A stretch of DNA of 64,000 nt, taken from NCBI RefSeq assembly GCF_051650185.1, contig NZ_JBOFIN010000146.1, positions 124,001 to 188,000 of the forward strand, given 5' to 3'. A model generated the notes under the pieces. The model was not told the origin of the DNA. It saw only the letters and a program-made list of their open reading frames with translations, and did no database searches. The position numbers and the translations under genes are program-made. This DNA is from Scandinavium sp051650185 (lineage in GTDB: Bacteria; Pseudomonadota; Gammaproteobacteria; Enterobacterales; Enterobacteriaceae). Shown here in pieces: positions 16,082-24,780 of the stretch (its first letter is position 1; every line of letters begins with the position of its first letter).

Positions 16082-16366
16082 TTAGCTGCGGAGCCGGGTT
16101 GCATTATAGACATCATCATTTTCCCGCTTTCCTACGCCGATGACGACAACAGTCACTATCTCCTCATCCACCCGATAGACGAGTCGATATCCCGCTCCGC
16201 GTAGCTTAATTTTGTACTGGTCTTTACGTCCATTCAGTTGCGAAGCCGGGACTCTGGGGTTCTCAAGGCGCTCCCTGAGTTTCTTCTTGAATTGCTCCTG
16301 GACAGTGCGCCCTAGCTTTTTCCATTCTTTTAAAGCTGATTCATTGAACGCAAGGTTATAGGTCAT
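16082..16366 (-). CDS. RelE/StbE-type mRNA interferase toxin
   Basis: This 94-residue protein strongly resembles RelE: LAFNESALKEWKKLG near the N-terminus, QYKIKLRGAGYRLVYRV and VIGVGKRENDDVY in the C-terminal half. The basic residues and Arg/Tyr needed for ribosome-bound mRNA cleavage (R in GYRLVY, KR in GKRE) are kept. The start ATG at 16366 overlaps the antitoxin end by 11 bp. It forms the second gene of a two-gene operon between the ABC-F gene and glyS. Confidence 0.92.
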   Translation of the reverse strand: MTYNLAFNESALKEWKKLGRTVQEQFKKKLRERLENPRVPASQLNGRKDQYKIKLRGAGYRLVYRVDEEIVTVVVIGVGKRENDDVYNATRLRS

Positions 16367-16607
16367 CAATATTAACTCTGACTGTTGGCTCACCAGCACG
16401 CTCGTCCACCATTCGGGCCAATTCTGCATCCTCCAGCAGGTCCATTAAGTGGGCGTACAAAGCTGGAGGGACGCAGTAAAAAGCCGGCTCGTTGCGATTA
16501 AGGATCGCGACAGGAGCACCTTCTCCCGCATTAAAAGTTCCCATAGGATCACGTTTAAGCTCAGTGATGCTTGCTGCTGTTTTCGTTAAAACCTGAAATA
16601 CCATCAT
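16356..16607 (-). CDS. StbD/RelB-type antitoxin
   Basis: This 83-residue antitoxin begins MMVFQVLTKTAASITELKRD. It closely matches the plasmid antitoxin StbD (Phd/YefM-like DNA-binding N-terminus) as remembered, including GEGAPVAILNRNEPAFYCVP. The acidic C-terminus (LLEDAELARMVDERAGEPTV) should wrap and neutralise the toxin. Two adjacent ATG codons (16607 and 16604) follow GGAGG; either could serve. A palindromic operator lies just upstream, consistent with autoregulation. Confidence 0.9.
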   Translation of the reverse strand: MMVFQVLTKTAASITELKRDPMGTFNAGEGAPVAILNRNEPAFYCVPPALYAHLMDLLEDAELARMVDERAGEPTVRVNIDDL

Positions 16608-16619
16608 CGATTCCTCCAG

Positions 16620-16637
16620 TAATGAGTCATCTCATTA
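16620..16637 (-). promoter_or_regulatory. Palindromic operator of the toxin-antitoxin operon
   Basis: TAATGAG and CTCATTA form 7-bp inverted arms around TCAT, 13 bases upstream of the antitoxin start. The position fits an autoregulatory binding site. The remaining bases to 16808 show no gene. Confidence 0.6.
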
Positions 16638-16808
16638 TAGGTCATTTAAAAGCGCTTTAAGAAGTGCTTTTATGAGCACTCAAAAGAGAATCGCGAGATA
16701 TCTATCTTCAATAAAATGATTTAGGGCTGTCACGCAAAATCCCGAAGTAACCCCATGTTGTATTAGGTTTTGCGAGCCTCCTCGTAAAATGCCCCGGCTC
16801 ACACCTAT

Positions 16809-16833
16809 AAAAAAACCCGCCAGAAGGCGGGTT
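16809..16833 (-). terminator. Terminator of glyQS
   Basis: AACCCGCC at 16814-16821 pairs with GGCGGGTT at 16826-16833 around AGAA. On the minus strand the stem is followed by a run of T. It lies about 20 bases past the glyS stop. Confidence 0.9.
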
Positions 16834-16853
16834 CGTTTTATGCGGACAGCGGA

Positions 16854-18923
16854 TTACTGAAGAAGGGAAATATCCGCAACTTGCAGGAACAGCTCACGCA
16901 GCTTGCTGAGCAGCGTCAGACGGTTGATACGCACGTCTTTGTCGTCGGCATTCACCATCACGTTCTCGAAGAACTCATCCACTGGCTCACGCAGGGCCGC
17001 CAGTTCAACCAGCGCTTCCTGGTAACGGCCTTCAGCGAAGAACGGCTGAAGTTTGTCGCGCAGCACGACCAGATGGGTCGCCAGCTTGATCTCAGCCGCT
17101 TCTTTCAGCACGGAGGCGTGAACAACGTCGTTCAGCGTCTCTTCGGATTTCGCCAGAATATTCGACACACGCTTGTTGGCTGCTGCCAGTGCCGCCGCTT
17201 CTTCCAGAGAACGGAAGTGAGAGACTGCCTTCATGCGCGCATCGAAATCTGCCGGACGAGTCGGACGACGCGCCAGTACAGCCTGAATGGTGTCAACACT
17301 GAAGCCTTCGTCCTGATACCAGGCACGGAAGCGGCCCAGCATGAAGTCGATAACTTCATCCACCACTTTCGCGTTGGTCAGCTTGTCACCGTACAGACGC
17401 ACGGCTTCTTCGGTCAGTGTTTGCAGATCGAGGTTCAGGTTCTTCTCAACAATGATACGCAGCACACCGAGTGCCGCACGACGCAGTGCAAACGGGTCTT
17501 TGTCGCCTTTCGGATGCTGACCGATACCGAAGATGCCCGCAAGGGTGTCCATCTTATCGGCAATCGCTACAGCACAGGCCACCGGGTTGGACGGCAGCTC
17601 GTCACCCGCAAAACGCGGTTGATACTGCTCATTCAGGGCTACCGCGACATCTTCGGCTTCGCCATCGTGACGCGCATAGTGCATGCCCATGATGCCCTGA
17701 GTGTCGGTAAATTCGAACACCATGTTGGTCATCAGGTCACACTTGGAGAGCAGACCTGCACGGGTCGCGTGGTTGACGTCCGCGCCAATCTGCCCGGCAA
17801 TCCAGCCCGCCAGGGCCTGAATGCGGTCAGTTTTGTCACGCAGCGTACCCAGCTGCTGCTGGAACAGCACGGTTTGCAGACGCGGCAGGTTGTCTTCCAG
17901 ACGCTTTTTACGGTCGGTGTTGAAGAAGAACTCGGCATCCGCCAGACGTGGACGAACCACTTTCTCGTTACCGGAGATAATCTGCACCGGATCTTTCGAT
18001 TCGATGTTGGTCACGAAGATAAAGTTCGGCAGCAGTTTGCCGTCGTTGCCATACACCGGGAAGTATTTCTGGTCACCTTTCATGGTGTAGACCAGCGCTT
18101 CCGCAGGCACGGCGAGGAATTTCTCTTCGAATTTCGCCGTCAGGACAACAGGCCATTCCACCAGGGAGGCCACTTCTTCCAGCAGGCTTTCACTCAGATC
18201 GGCGTTACCGCCAATTTTGCGTGCCGCTTCTTCAGCATCGGCTTTGATTTTGGCTTTACGCTGTCCGTAATCGGCAATGACTTTGCCGCGTTCAGCCAGA
18301 ATTTGCGGATACTGGTCGGCATTGTCGATGGTGAATTCTGGCTCGCCCATAAAGCGATGGCCGCGAATCACACGATCGGACTGAATACCCAGAATGGTCG
18401 CCGGAATAACTTTATCGCCGAGCAGCAGCGTCACGGTGTGAACCGGACGCACGAACTGCACGTCGGACGCGCCCCAGCGCATCAGTTTTGGAACAGGCAG
18501 TTTGGTCAGCGAGGTGGCAATCATGTTTGGCAGCAACGCTTCGGCGCTTTCGCCTTTCACGTGTGCGCGATACAGCAGCCATTCACCTTTGTCGGTGACC
18601 ATGCGCTCAGCCTGATCGACGGTAATCCCGCAACCGCGCGCCCAGCCTTCTGCGGCTTTGCTCGGTTTGCCTTCTGCGTCAAACGCCGCAGAGACCGCCG
18701 GGCCACGTTTTTCGACTTCGCGATCCGGCTGAGATTCCGCCAGATTTGCCACTTTCAGCGCCAGACGGCGCGGAGCCGCAAACCACTCTACGTTACCGTG
18801 AGCGAGGCCAGCGGCATCAAGTTCCGCAGTCACGTTGGCAGCAAAAGATTCCGCCAGGCTGCGAAGGGCTTTTGGTGGCAGCTCTTCGGTGCCGATTTCC
18901 ACCAGGAAAGTTTTTTCAGACAT
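16854..18923 (-). CDS. glyS: Glycyl-tRNA synthetase beta subunit
   Basis: This 689-residue protein is the same length as E. coli GlyS. It is the tRNA-recognising subunit of the alpha2beta2 glycyl-tRNA synthetase. It opens MSEKTFLVEIGTEELPPKAL, contains the HD-like core (ARHDGEAEDVAVALNEQYQP) and ends in the DALR-type anticodon-binding region. The start lies 9 bases after the glyQ stop with GGCGG between, so the two are co-transcribed. The opposite strand is also open for 911 codons here, a codon-bias effect and not a gene. Confidence 0.98.
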   Translation of the reverse strand: MSEKTFLVEIGTEELPPKALRSLAESFAANVTAELDAAGLAHGNVEWFAAPRRLALKVANLAESQPDREVEKRGPAVSAAFDAEGKPSKAAEGWARGCGITVDQAERMVTDKGEWLLYRAHVKGESAEALLPNMIATSLTKLPVPKLMRWGASDVQFVRPVHTVTLLLGDKVIPATILGIQSDRVIRGHRFMGEPEFTIDNADQYPQILAERGKVIADYGQRKAKIKADAEEAARKIGGNADLSESLLEEVASLVEWPVVLTAKFEEKFLAVPAEALVYTMKGDQKYFPVYGNDGKLLPNFIFVTNIESKDPVQIISGNEKVVRPRLADAEFFFNTDRKKRLEDNLPRLQTVLFQQQLGTLRDKTDRIQALAGWIAGQIGADVNHATRAGLLSKCDLMTNMVFEFTDTQGIMGMHYARHDGEAEDVAVALNEQYQPRFAGDELPSNPVACAVAIADKMDTLAGIFGIGQHPKGDKDPFALRRAALGVLRIIVEKNLNLDLQTLTEEAVRLYGDKLTNAKVVDEVIDFMLGRFRAWYQDEGFSVDTIQAVLARRPTRPADFDARMKAVSHFRSLEEAAALAAANKRVSNILAKSEETLNDVVHASVLKEAAEIKLATHLVVLRDKLQPFFAEGRYQEALVELAALREPVDEFFENVMVNADDKDVRINRLTLLSKLRELFLQVADISLLQ

Positions 18924-18932
18924 GGCCGCCTC

Positions 18933-19844
18933 TTATTTATTCTTGTTGCACATCGGGAAGCCGAGGGCTTCACGGGAAGCATAGTAAGCTTCTGCCACGG
19001 CTTTGGTCAGGGTGCGAATGCGCAGAATATAGCGCTGACGCTCGGTGACGGAGATGGCTTTACGCGCATCCAGCAAGTTGAAGCTGTGGGCGGCCTTCAG
19101 AATACGTTCGTAAGCCGGCAGCGGCAGCGGGTTTTCCAGCGCCAGCAACTGCTGAGCTTCTTTCTCATACTGCTCGAAGCAGGCGAACAGGAAGTCGACG
19201 TCTGCGTATTCGAAGTTGTAGGTGGATTGCTCCACTTCGTTCTGATGGAACACGTCGCCGTAGGTGGTTTTACCCAGTGGGCCGTCGCTCCAGACCAGGT
19301 CGTAAACGCTGTCTACGCCCTGAATGTACATCGCCAGACGTTCCAGGCCGTAGGTGATTTCGCCGGTCACCGGCTTACACTCCAGACCGCCAACCTGCTG
19401 GAAGTAAGTGAACTGCGTCACTTCCATGCCGTTCAGCCACACTTCCCAACCCAGACCCCAGGCGCCCAGCGTTGGGTTTTCCCAGTTATCTTCCACGAAG
19501 CGAATGTCATGAATGGTCGGGTCCATGCCCAGCTCTTTCAGGGAGCCGAGATACAGCTCCTGAATGTTGTCCGGAGACGGCTTAATTACCACCTGGAACT
19601 GGTAGTAGTGCTGTAAACGGTTCGGGTTTTCACCGTAGCGACCATCGGTCGGGCGGCGGGATGGCTGCACATAAGCGGTGGCCATCGGCTCCGGGCCGAG
19701 CGCGCGCAGACAGGTCATCGGATGGGAGGTGCCAGCGCCAACTTCCATGTCCAGAGGTTGAACGATGGTGCAGCCCTGACGAGCCCAGTAATCCTGTAAG
19801 GTCAGGATCAGGCCCTGGAAAGTCCTGGTATCAAACTTTTGCAT
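18933..19844 (-). CDS. glyQ: Glycyl-tRNA synthetase alpha subunit
   Basis: This 303-residue catalytic subunit is the same length as in E. coli. It activates glycine with ATP and charges tRNA-Gly together with GlyS. Class II aminoacyl-tRNA synthetase motifs are visible: RRPTDGRYGENPNRLQHYYQ (motif 2 region) and CKPVTGEITYGLERLAMYIQ (motif 3). It is the first gene of the glyQS operon; the 147 bases upstream toward ysaB contain the promoter but no further gene. Confidence 0.98.
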   Translation of the reverse strand: MQKFDTRTFQGLILTLQDYWARQGCTIVQPLDMEVGAGTSHPMTCLRALGPEPMATAYVQPSRRPTDGRYGENPNRLQHYYQFQVVIKPSPDNIQELYLGSLKELGMDPTIHDIRFVEDNWENPTLGAWGLGWEVWLNGMEVTQFTYFQQVGGLECKPVTGEITYGLERLAMYIQGVDSVYDLVWSDGPLGKTTYGDVFHQNEVEQSTYNFEYADVDFLFACFEQYEKEAQQLLALENPLPLPAYERILKAAHSFNLLDARKAISVTERQRYILRIRTLTKAVAEAYYASREALGFPMCNKNK

Positions 19845-19991
19845 ATGTTTTCGTGCTGGATACGTGTGGATTTAAGGAAGCGACCAGTATACCCGCTGGC
19901 TGCGAGATATACAGTATGAATGGAAGTTGTTTCAGGAAAATTGAGGGAATAGTGGGAAAAGCAGCGCGTTTCACCGCCTTTCCACAGGCCA

Positions 19992-20294
19992 TCAGCGCAT
20001 CGAAAGATGTAAAAATTGGCCTTCTGAATCAAATGAGCAGATGAAACTCTCATTCCGGGGCGTATACCCTTTTAGCTCGTAGCTGCCCTGAAATTGCTCA
20101 AAGCCGGTGACATCAATCTTCTGCGCGCCGGTGTTATAGCGTTTTGCAGCCTGGCCTTTGCACAGCTGCTCCATTTCCAGCGAGCGAGAGGGATCCATCT
20201 TTGCTCGTTGTGCTTTTTGTTCGGGAGCCTGAGGGGAACTGCATCCTGCGAGGGCGACGGCCACCAGCAACAGCGGGAAACACTTCATCATCAT
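19992..20294 (-). CDS. ysaB: Small lipoprotein YsaB
   Basis: This 100-residue protein (E. coli 99) has a signal peptide and LAGC lipobox. The mature region closely matches E. coli YsaB, for example RYNTGAQKIDVTGFEQFQGS and NESFICSFDSEGQFLHLSMR at the C-terminus. The function is unknown. ATG 20294 and the two following ATG codons are alternative starts. It is transcribed toward glyQ and divergent from wecH. Confidence 0.92.
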   Translation of the reverse strand: MMMKCFPLLLVAVALAGCSSPQAPEQKAQRAKMDPSRSLEMEQLCKGQAAKRYNTGAQKIDVTGFEQFQGSYELKGYTPRNESFICSFDSEGQFLHLSMR

Positions 20295-20480
20295 TTTTCG
20301 TTACGGCCTTATTCGTTGGCTGTTATTGTCATAATTTATTTTTGAACAATTATTCTGACACGGATTCAGCCAATCCGTTCGGCCCACGATAAAACACCTG
20401 ACTCAAATCAGATTTTTCTAACGAGACAGGGGCTGTGTTTGCGGGTCAGACTTACTGCTCACCCTAATACTGAGGAACTG

Positions 20481-21476
20481 ATGTCGGGAAAGATTAACTG
20501 GATAACCAACCTGCGAGGGATTGCCTGCCTGATGGTGCTGATGATCCACACCACCACCTGGTATGTGACCAATTCACACAGCACCAGCCTGTTCAACTGG
20601 GATATCGCCAACCTGCTGAATTCAGCTTCCCGCGTCAGCGTTCCGCTGTTTTTCATGATTTCAGGCTATCTGTTCTTCGGTGAGCGCAGCGCCCAACCGC
20701 GCCATTTCCTGCGAATCGGGTTGTGTCTGCTGTTTTACAGTGCCATTGCGCTGCTCTATATCCTGCTTTTCACCCACATCAACATTGAGCTTTCACTGAA
20801 GAATTTGCTGCAAAAACCTGTTTTCTATCATCTGTGGTTTTTCTTCGCGATTTTTGTGATTTACCTGCTCTCTCCACTGATTCAGGTTAAAGCCGTCAAC
20901 GGCTGGATGCTGCTGGCTCTGATGGTCGTTCTCGGGATAGTCGCCAACCCCAACACGGTGCCGGTCAAAACCGGCGGGTTTGAGTGGCTTCCGGTGAATC
21001 TGTACATCGATGGCGATACGTTTTATTACGTCCTTTATGGCCTGCTGGGCCGGGCGCTGGGGATGATGAATACCGACAGAAAGCCACTCACGTTGCTTTG
21101 CGTGGGGCTGTTCCTGGCTTCAGTGTGGGTGATTTCCCGGGGAACGCTGCATGAGCTGAAATGGCGCGGTAACTTTGCTGACACCTGGTATCTTTACGCG
21201 GGGCCGATGGTTTTTATCTGCGCAGTGACGCTGCTGATTGTGGTGAAAAACACGCTAAATGGGCGCGAACTTCCGGGTTTAAGCACTATCTCACAGCACT
21301 CGCTGGGCATTTACGGATTCCACGCCCTGCTTATTCATGCGCTGCGTTCCAGCGGCCTGGAGTTCAAAAGCTGGCCGCTGCTGGATATCCTCTGGATTTT
21401 CAGCGCGACGCTTGCGGGCAGCCTGCTGCTGTCAATGCTGGTGCAGAAAATCGACACCCGGCGGCTGGTTAGCTAG
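20481..21476 (+). CDS. wecH: O-acetyltransferase WecH
   Basis: This 331-residue protein, identical in length to E. coli WecH, is an acyltransferase-3 family membrane enzyme that O-acetylates enterobacterial common antigen. Signature residues NLRGIACLMVLMIHTTTWYV (catalytic histidine in the first helix) and SVPLFFMISGYLF are present, with about ten hydrophobic segments. ATG 20481 follows TGAGG and matches the E. coli start; the open frame extends 14 codons further upstream without a good ribosome site. In E. coli yiaA and yiaB follow; here xylB comes directly after. Confidence 0.95.
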   Translation: MSGKINWITNLRGIACLMVLMIHTTTWYVTNSHSTSLFNWDIANLLNSASRVSVPLFFMISGYLFFGERSAQPRHFLRIGLCLLFYSAIALLYILLFTHINIELSLKNLLQKPVFYHLWFFFAIFVIYLLSPLIQVKAVNGWMLLALMVVLGIVANPNTVPVKTGGFEWLPVNLYIDGDTFYYVLYGLLGRALGMMNTDRKPLTLLCVGLFLASVWVISRGTLHELKWRGNFADTWYLYAGPMVFICAVTLLIVVKNTLNGRELPGLSTISQHSLGIYGFHALLIHALRSSGLEFKSWPLLDILWIFSATLAGSLLLSMLVQKIDTRRLVS

Positions 21477-21527
21477 AAGCAGAGGGGAAGACAATGCCGC
21501 ACGACAATCGCGACATTGCCTTTTCTG

Positions 21528-22982
21528 TCAGGACATTAACGGTTTTAGCTGCTGATAAAGCTTACGGAACATCTCCCGGCGTGGTGCATACGCGGCCACT
21601 TTCGCGGTATCAGGCTGATGCGTTTGCTCCAGCGGCAACTGAGGCAATAAATCGGAATACGGTTTGCCCGGATTCATCGCCAGTTGAGCAAGACGCGCCG
21701 CGCCCAAAGCCGGGCCAACATCGCCACCCGAGCGGTAATCCAGCGCAATGCCGCTGATATCGGCCAACATTTGTCGCCAGTACGCGCTGCGTGCGCCGCC
21801 GCCAATCAGGGTCACACTTTTCGGCGTGATCCCACAGGCATGAACGACATCCATGCCATCAGCCAGCGCAAACCCAACGCCTTCGAGCACGGCTTGCGCC
21901 AGCTCTGCTGGCCCATGCTGATGAGTCAGCCCGAAAAAGACGCCTTTGGCATTCGGGTTATTGTGCGGAGTGCGCTCGCCGGAAAGATAAGGCAGGAACC
22001 ACACCGGATCGGCATTTTTATCGGCTTTCTGCGCGGCAGCAAGGAAGGCAGGCACATCGTTCAGGCCGGTTAGTTTTGCTGCCCAGTCGAGACAGGAGGC
22101 TGCACTCAGCATCACCGACATCAAGTGCCAGCGACCGGGCAGCGCGTGACAGAAACTGTGCACCGCGCTTTCAGGTTTGCTAAGGAAGCCTTCGCTGACG
22201 GCAAAATAGACCCCGGACGTCCCCAGCGAGAGCATGGCCTGTCCGGCATCCGCCAACCCAACGCCAACAGCCCCCGCAGCGTTATCCCCCCCGCCAGCCA
22301 CAACAGGCACTGCGGGAAGATTCCACGCCTGAGCAACAGACGGCAACAGCGTGCCCGTAATCTCGCTTCCCTCAAACAGCGCGGGCATGTTGTCGCGACT
22401 CAACCCGCACGCCTGCAGCATGTCGTCGCTCCAGTCTCGCTTTGCCACGTCCAGCCACATCGTGCCCGCCGCATCAGACATGTCGCTGGCGAACTCACCG
22501 GTCATTCGCAGACGCAGATAATCTTTCGGCAACAACACCTTATCGACCTGGTTAAAAACATCCGGTTCATGTCGCTGAACCCACAGCAATTTTGGTGCGG
22601 TAAAGCCCGGCATCATCAGGTTGCCGGTGATTTCCCTTGAGCGCGGAACGGCCTCTTCCAGTAGCGAGCACTCTTCCGCGCAGCGCCCGTCGTTCCATAA
22701 AATGGCTGGCCGCAGCGCGTGCTGCTGTTTGTCCAACAAGGTGGCACCGTGCATCTGCCCGGCAATGCCCAGAGCTTTCACTTCCGCTAACGAATGTTGA
22801 GTACTTAACGCTTTGATCGCGCGATCCGTTGCCAGCCACCATTGTTCGGGATCCTGTTCAGACCACAACGGATGAGGGCGAGAGACAGTCAATTTTTCGG
22901 TCTGCGAAGCCAGTACGTCGCCCTGCTCGCTAAGCAAAATTGCTTTTACGCCGGAGGTGCCGAGATCAATCCCGATATACAT
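21528..22982 (-). CDS. xylB: Xylulokinase
   Basis: This 484-residue FGGY-family sugar kinase is equal in length to E. coli XylB. It phosphorylates D-xylulose to D-xylulose 5-phosphate, the last step before the pentose phosphate pathway. The N-terminal ATPase motif is GIDLGTSGVKAILL. The catalytic aspartate lies in GGGDNAAGAVGVG. The FGGY signature region is LIGGGARSAYWRQMLADI. It is downstream of xylA with a REP pair between, and shares the xylose promoter region. Confidence 0.97.
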   Translation of the reverse strand: MYIGIDLGTSGVKAILLSEQGDVLASQTEKLTVSRPHPLWSEQDPEQWWLATDRAIKALSTQHSLAEVKALGIAGQMHGATLLDKQQHALRPAILWNDGRCAEECSLLEEAVPRSREITGNLMMPGFTAPKLLWVQRHEPDVFNQVDKVLLPKDYLRLRMTGEFASDMSDAAGTMWLDVAKRDWSDDMLQACGLSRDNMPALFEGSEITGTLLPSVAQAWNLPAVPVVAGGGDNAAGAVGVGLADAGQAMLSLGTSGVYFAVSEGFLSKPESAVHSFCHALPGRWHLMSVMLSAASCLDWAAKLTGLNDVPAFLAAAQKADKNADPVWFLPYLSGERTPHNNPNAKGVFFGLTHQHGPAELAQAVLEGVGFALADGMDVVHACGITPKSVTLIGGGARSAYWRQMLADISGIALDYRSGGDVGPALGAARLAQLAMNPGKPYSDLLPQLPLEQTHQPDTAKVAAYAPRREMFRKLYQQLKPLMS

Positions 22983-23004
22983 AGTGGAGAATCCTTCTAA
23001 CAGT

Positions 23005-23076
23005 TGCCGGGCGGCGCTGCGCTTGCACCGGCCTACAAAACCTTGTAGGCCCGGTCAGCGTAGCGCCACCGGGCAA
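23005..23076. repeat. REP pair (BIME) between xylA and xylB
   Basis: Inverted arms GCCGGGCGGCGCTGCGC and GCGTAGCGCCACCGGGC flank CCTACAAAACCTTGTAGG, the standard paired-REP arrangement. Such elements often protect the upstream mRNA (xylA) from 3' decay. Confidence 0.8.
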
Positions 23077-23083
23077 TCAGATG

Positions 23084-24406
23084 TTACTTATCAAACAGAT
23101 AATGATTCACCAGGTTTTCCAGCAGTTCCTGGTGTCCACTGTGGTGCTGTGGGGACAGGTTATGCTGCTCAGCGTACTTCGCGATATCGGTCAGCGACAT
23201 CTGCCCTTTCAGGATTTGCTGGCCCAGTTCACCATTCCAGCCCGCATAACGGCGCGCAACACGCTTATCCAGCTCGCCGTCTTCAATCATGCGCGCGGCA
23301 ACCTTCAGCGACAACGCCATGGTGTCCATCGCGCCAATATGGCCGTAGAACAGATCGTATTTGTCGGTACTTTGGCGGCGTACTTTGGCATCAAAGTTCA
23401 GGCCACCCGTGGTGAAACCACCCGCTTTGATAATTTCATACATCACCAGCGCGTTTTCTTCCACGCTGTTCGGGAACTGGTCGGTATCCCAGCCAAGCTG
23501 CGCGTCGCCGCGGTTGGCATCGACCGATCCAAACAGACCCAGCGCAATGGCCGTGGCAATTTCATGATGGAAAGAGTGCCCTGCCAGCGTCGCGTGGTTT
23601 GCTTCGATATTGAGTTTAATCTCTTTTTCCAGGCCAAACTGCTTGAGGAAACCATACACGGTGGACGCGTCATAATCGTACTGGTGCTTGGTTGGCTCCT
23701 GCGGTTTTGGTTCGATCAGCAGCGTACCGCGGAAACCGATTTTGTGTTTGTGCTCAACCACCATCTGCATGAAGCGGCCAATTTGCTCACGCTCCTGGCG
23801 CAGATCGGTATTCAGCAGGGTTTCATAGCCTTCACGGCCGCCCCACAGCACGTAGTTTTCCCCGCCGAGCTTATGCGTCGCATTCATCGCGGTGACGACC
23901 TGAGTGGCCGCCCAGCTGAACACTTCCGGATCAGGATTGGTCGCCGCTCCTGCGCCGTAGCGCGGATGGGTGAAGCAGTTCGCCGTGCCCCACAGCAGCT
24001 TCACGCCACTCTGCTGCTGTTTTTCAGCCAGCACATCGGTCATCTGCGCGAAGTTGTTCAGGTACTCTTTCAGCGAAGCGCCTTCCGGCGAAACATCGAC
24101 ATCGTGGAAACAGTAGTACGGCACGTTCAGCTTGTGGAAGAACTCAAAGGCCACATCCGCTTTGCGTTTAGCCAGCGCGATGGCTTCGCCCGGCTGCTGC
24201 CATGGGCGATCAAAAGAGCCGACGCCAAACATGTCGGCCCCGTTCCAGCAGAAGGTATGCCAGTAGCATGCCGCGAAGCGCAGATGGTCTTCCATACGTT
24301 TGCCGAGCACCAGCTCATCCGGGTTGTAGTGGCGGAAAGCCAGCGGATTTTGCGATTTCGGGCCTTCAAAACGAACACGATCGAGTTGGTCGAAATAAGC
24401 TTGCAT
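23084..24406 (-). CDS. xylA: D-xylose isomerase
   Basis: This 440-residue protein is equal in length to E. coli XylA. It is a metal-dependent TIM-barrel enzyme interconverting D-xylose and D-xylulose in the cytoplasm. Hallmarks include YYCFHDVDVSPEG (catalytic histidine), LLIEPKPQEPTKHQYDYD (metal ligands), EANHATLAGHSFHHE and DTDQFPN. It heads the xylAB operon, divergent from xylFGHR. The opposite strand carries a long open shadow frame. Confidence 0.98.
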   Translation of the reverse strand: MQAYFDQLDRVRFEGPKSQNPLAFRHYNPDELVLGKRMEDHLRFAACYWHTFCWNGADMFGVGSFDRPWQQPGEAIALAKRKADVAFEFFHKLNVPYYCFHDVDVSPEGASLKEYLNNFAQMTDVLAEKQQQSGVKLLWGTANCFTHPRYGAGAATNPDPEVFSWAATQVVTAMNATHKLGGENYVLWGGREGYETLLNTDLRQEREQIGRFMQMVVEHKHKIGFRGTLLIEPKPQEPTKHQYDYDASTVYGFLKQFGLEKEIKLNIEANHATLAGHSFHHEIATAIALGLFGSVDANRGDAQLGWDTDQFPNSVEENALVMYEIIKAGGFTTGGLNFDAKVRRQSTDKYDLFYGHIGAMDTMALSLKVAARMIEDGELDKRVARRYAGWNGELGQQILKGQMSLTDIAKYAEQHNLSPQHHSGHQELLENLVNHYLFDK

Positions 24407-24470
24407 AATTGAACTCCATTAGACGCGGCGAATACCAGGTTGTGCCGTAATACTGTTACTGGATTCGCGG

Positions 24471-24500
24471 TTGCTCAATTACGTTATTTCACACTGAGGT
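24471..24500 (-). promoter_or_regulatory. Probable XylR site of the xylA promoter
   Basis: On the minus strand CAGTGTGAAATAACGTAATT, then GAGCAA, is nearly identical to the segment I recall from the E. coli xylA control region. A weak CRP-like palindrome (TTTTGCGAGCCAGCGCACGT, 24516-24535) lies just upstream. Confidence 0.5.
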
Positions 24501-24629
24501 TGAGAGAATGCGCAAACGTGCGCTGGCTCGCAAAATATTGCCACTCAAACGAACATTGCGGCCTCGCTCGATAAAAATGATGTAACAAATAGCTGAAACG
24601 ATTTAAAAGCCGATCGCGGTCATAAATCA

Positions 24630-24675
24630 GGAAATAAACCAAATATCATAATCAGAAGATAAAAATCTGTAATTG
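24630..24675 (+). promoter_or_regulatory. Probable XylR site of the xylF promoter
   Basis: GAAATAAACCAAATATCATA and AGATAAAAATCTGTAATTG follow the E. coli xylF upstream sequence as remembered, where XylR-xylose binds. The whole gap 24407-24777 is the divergent control region and holds no gene. Confidence 0.5.
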
Positions 24676-24780
24676 CCAGAATCTCTCCTCGTGCTAAAAA
24701 TTTGCTCCGTACCCGTCGTATTTGTTTCTTTTATCGCCAATCTCACCACACTGACATTCTTACAAAAAGGCCCTACGATG

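Noticed and set aside
16881..19616. A 911-codon open frame opposite glyS and glyQ
   Set aside because: It is the antisense shadow of two certain genes with strong codon bias. It has no ribosome site, and its translation is rich in Arg, His and Gln without any domain.
23081..24412. A 443-codon open frame opposite xylA
   Set aside because: It covers almost exactly the xylA gene on the other strand, with no independent coding features.
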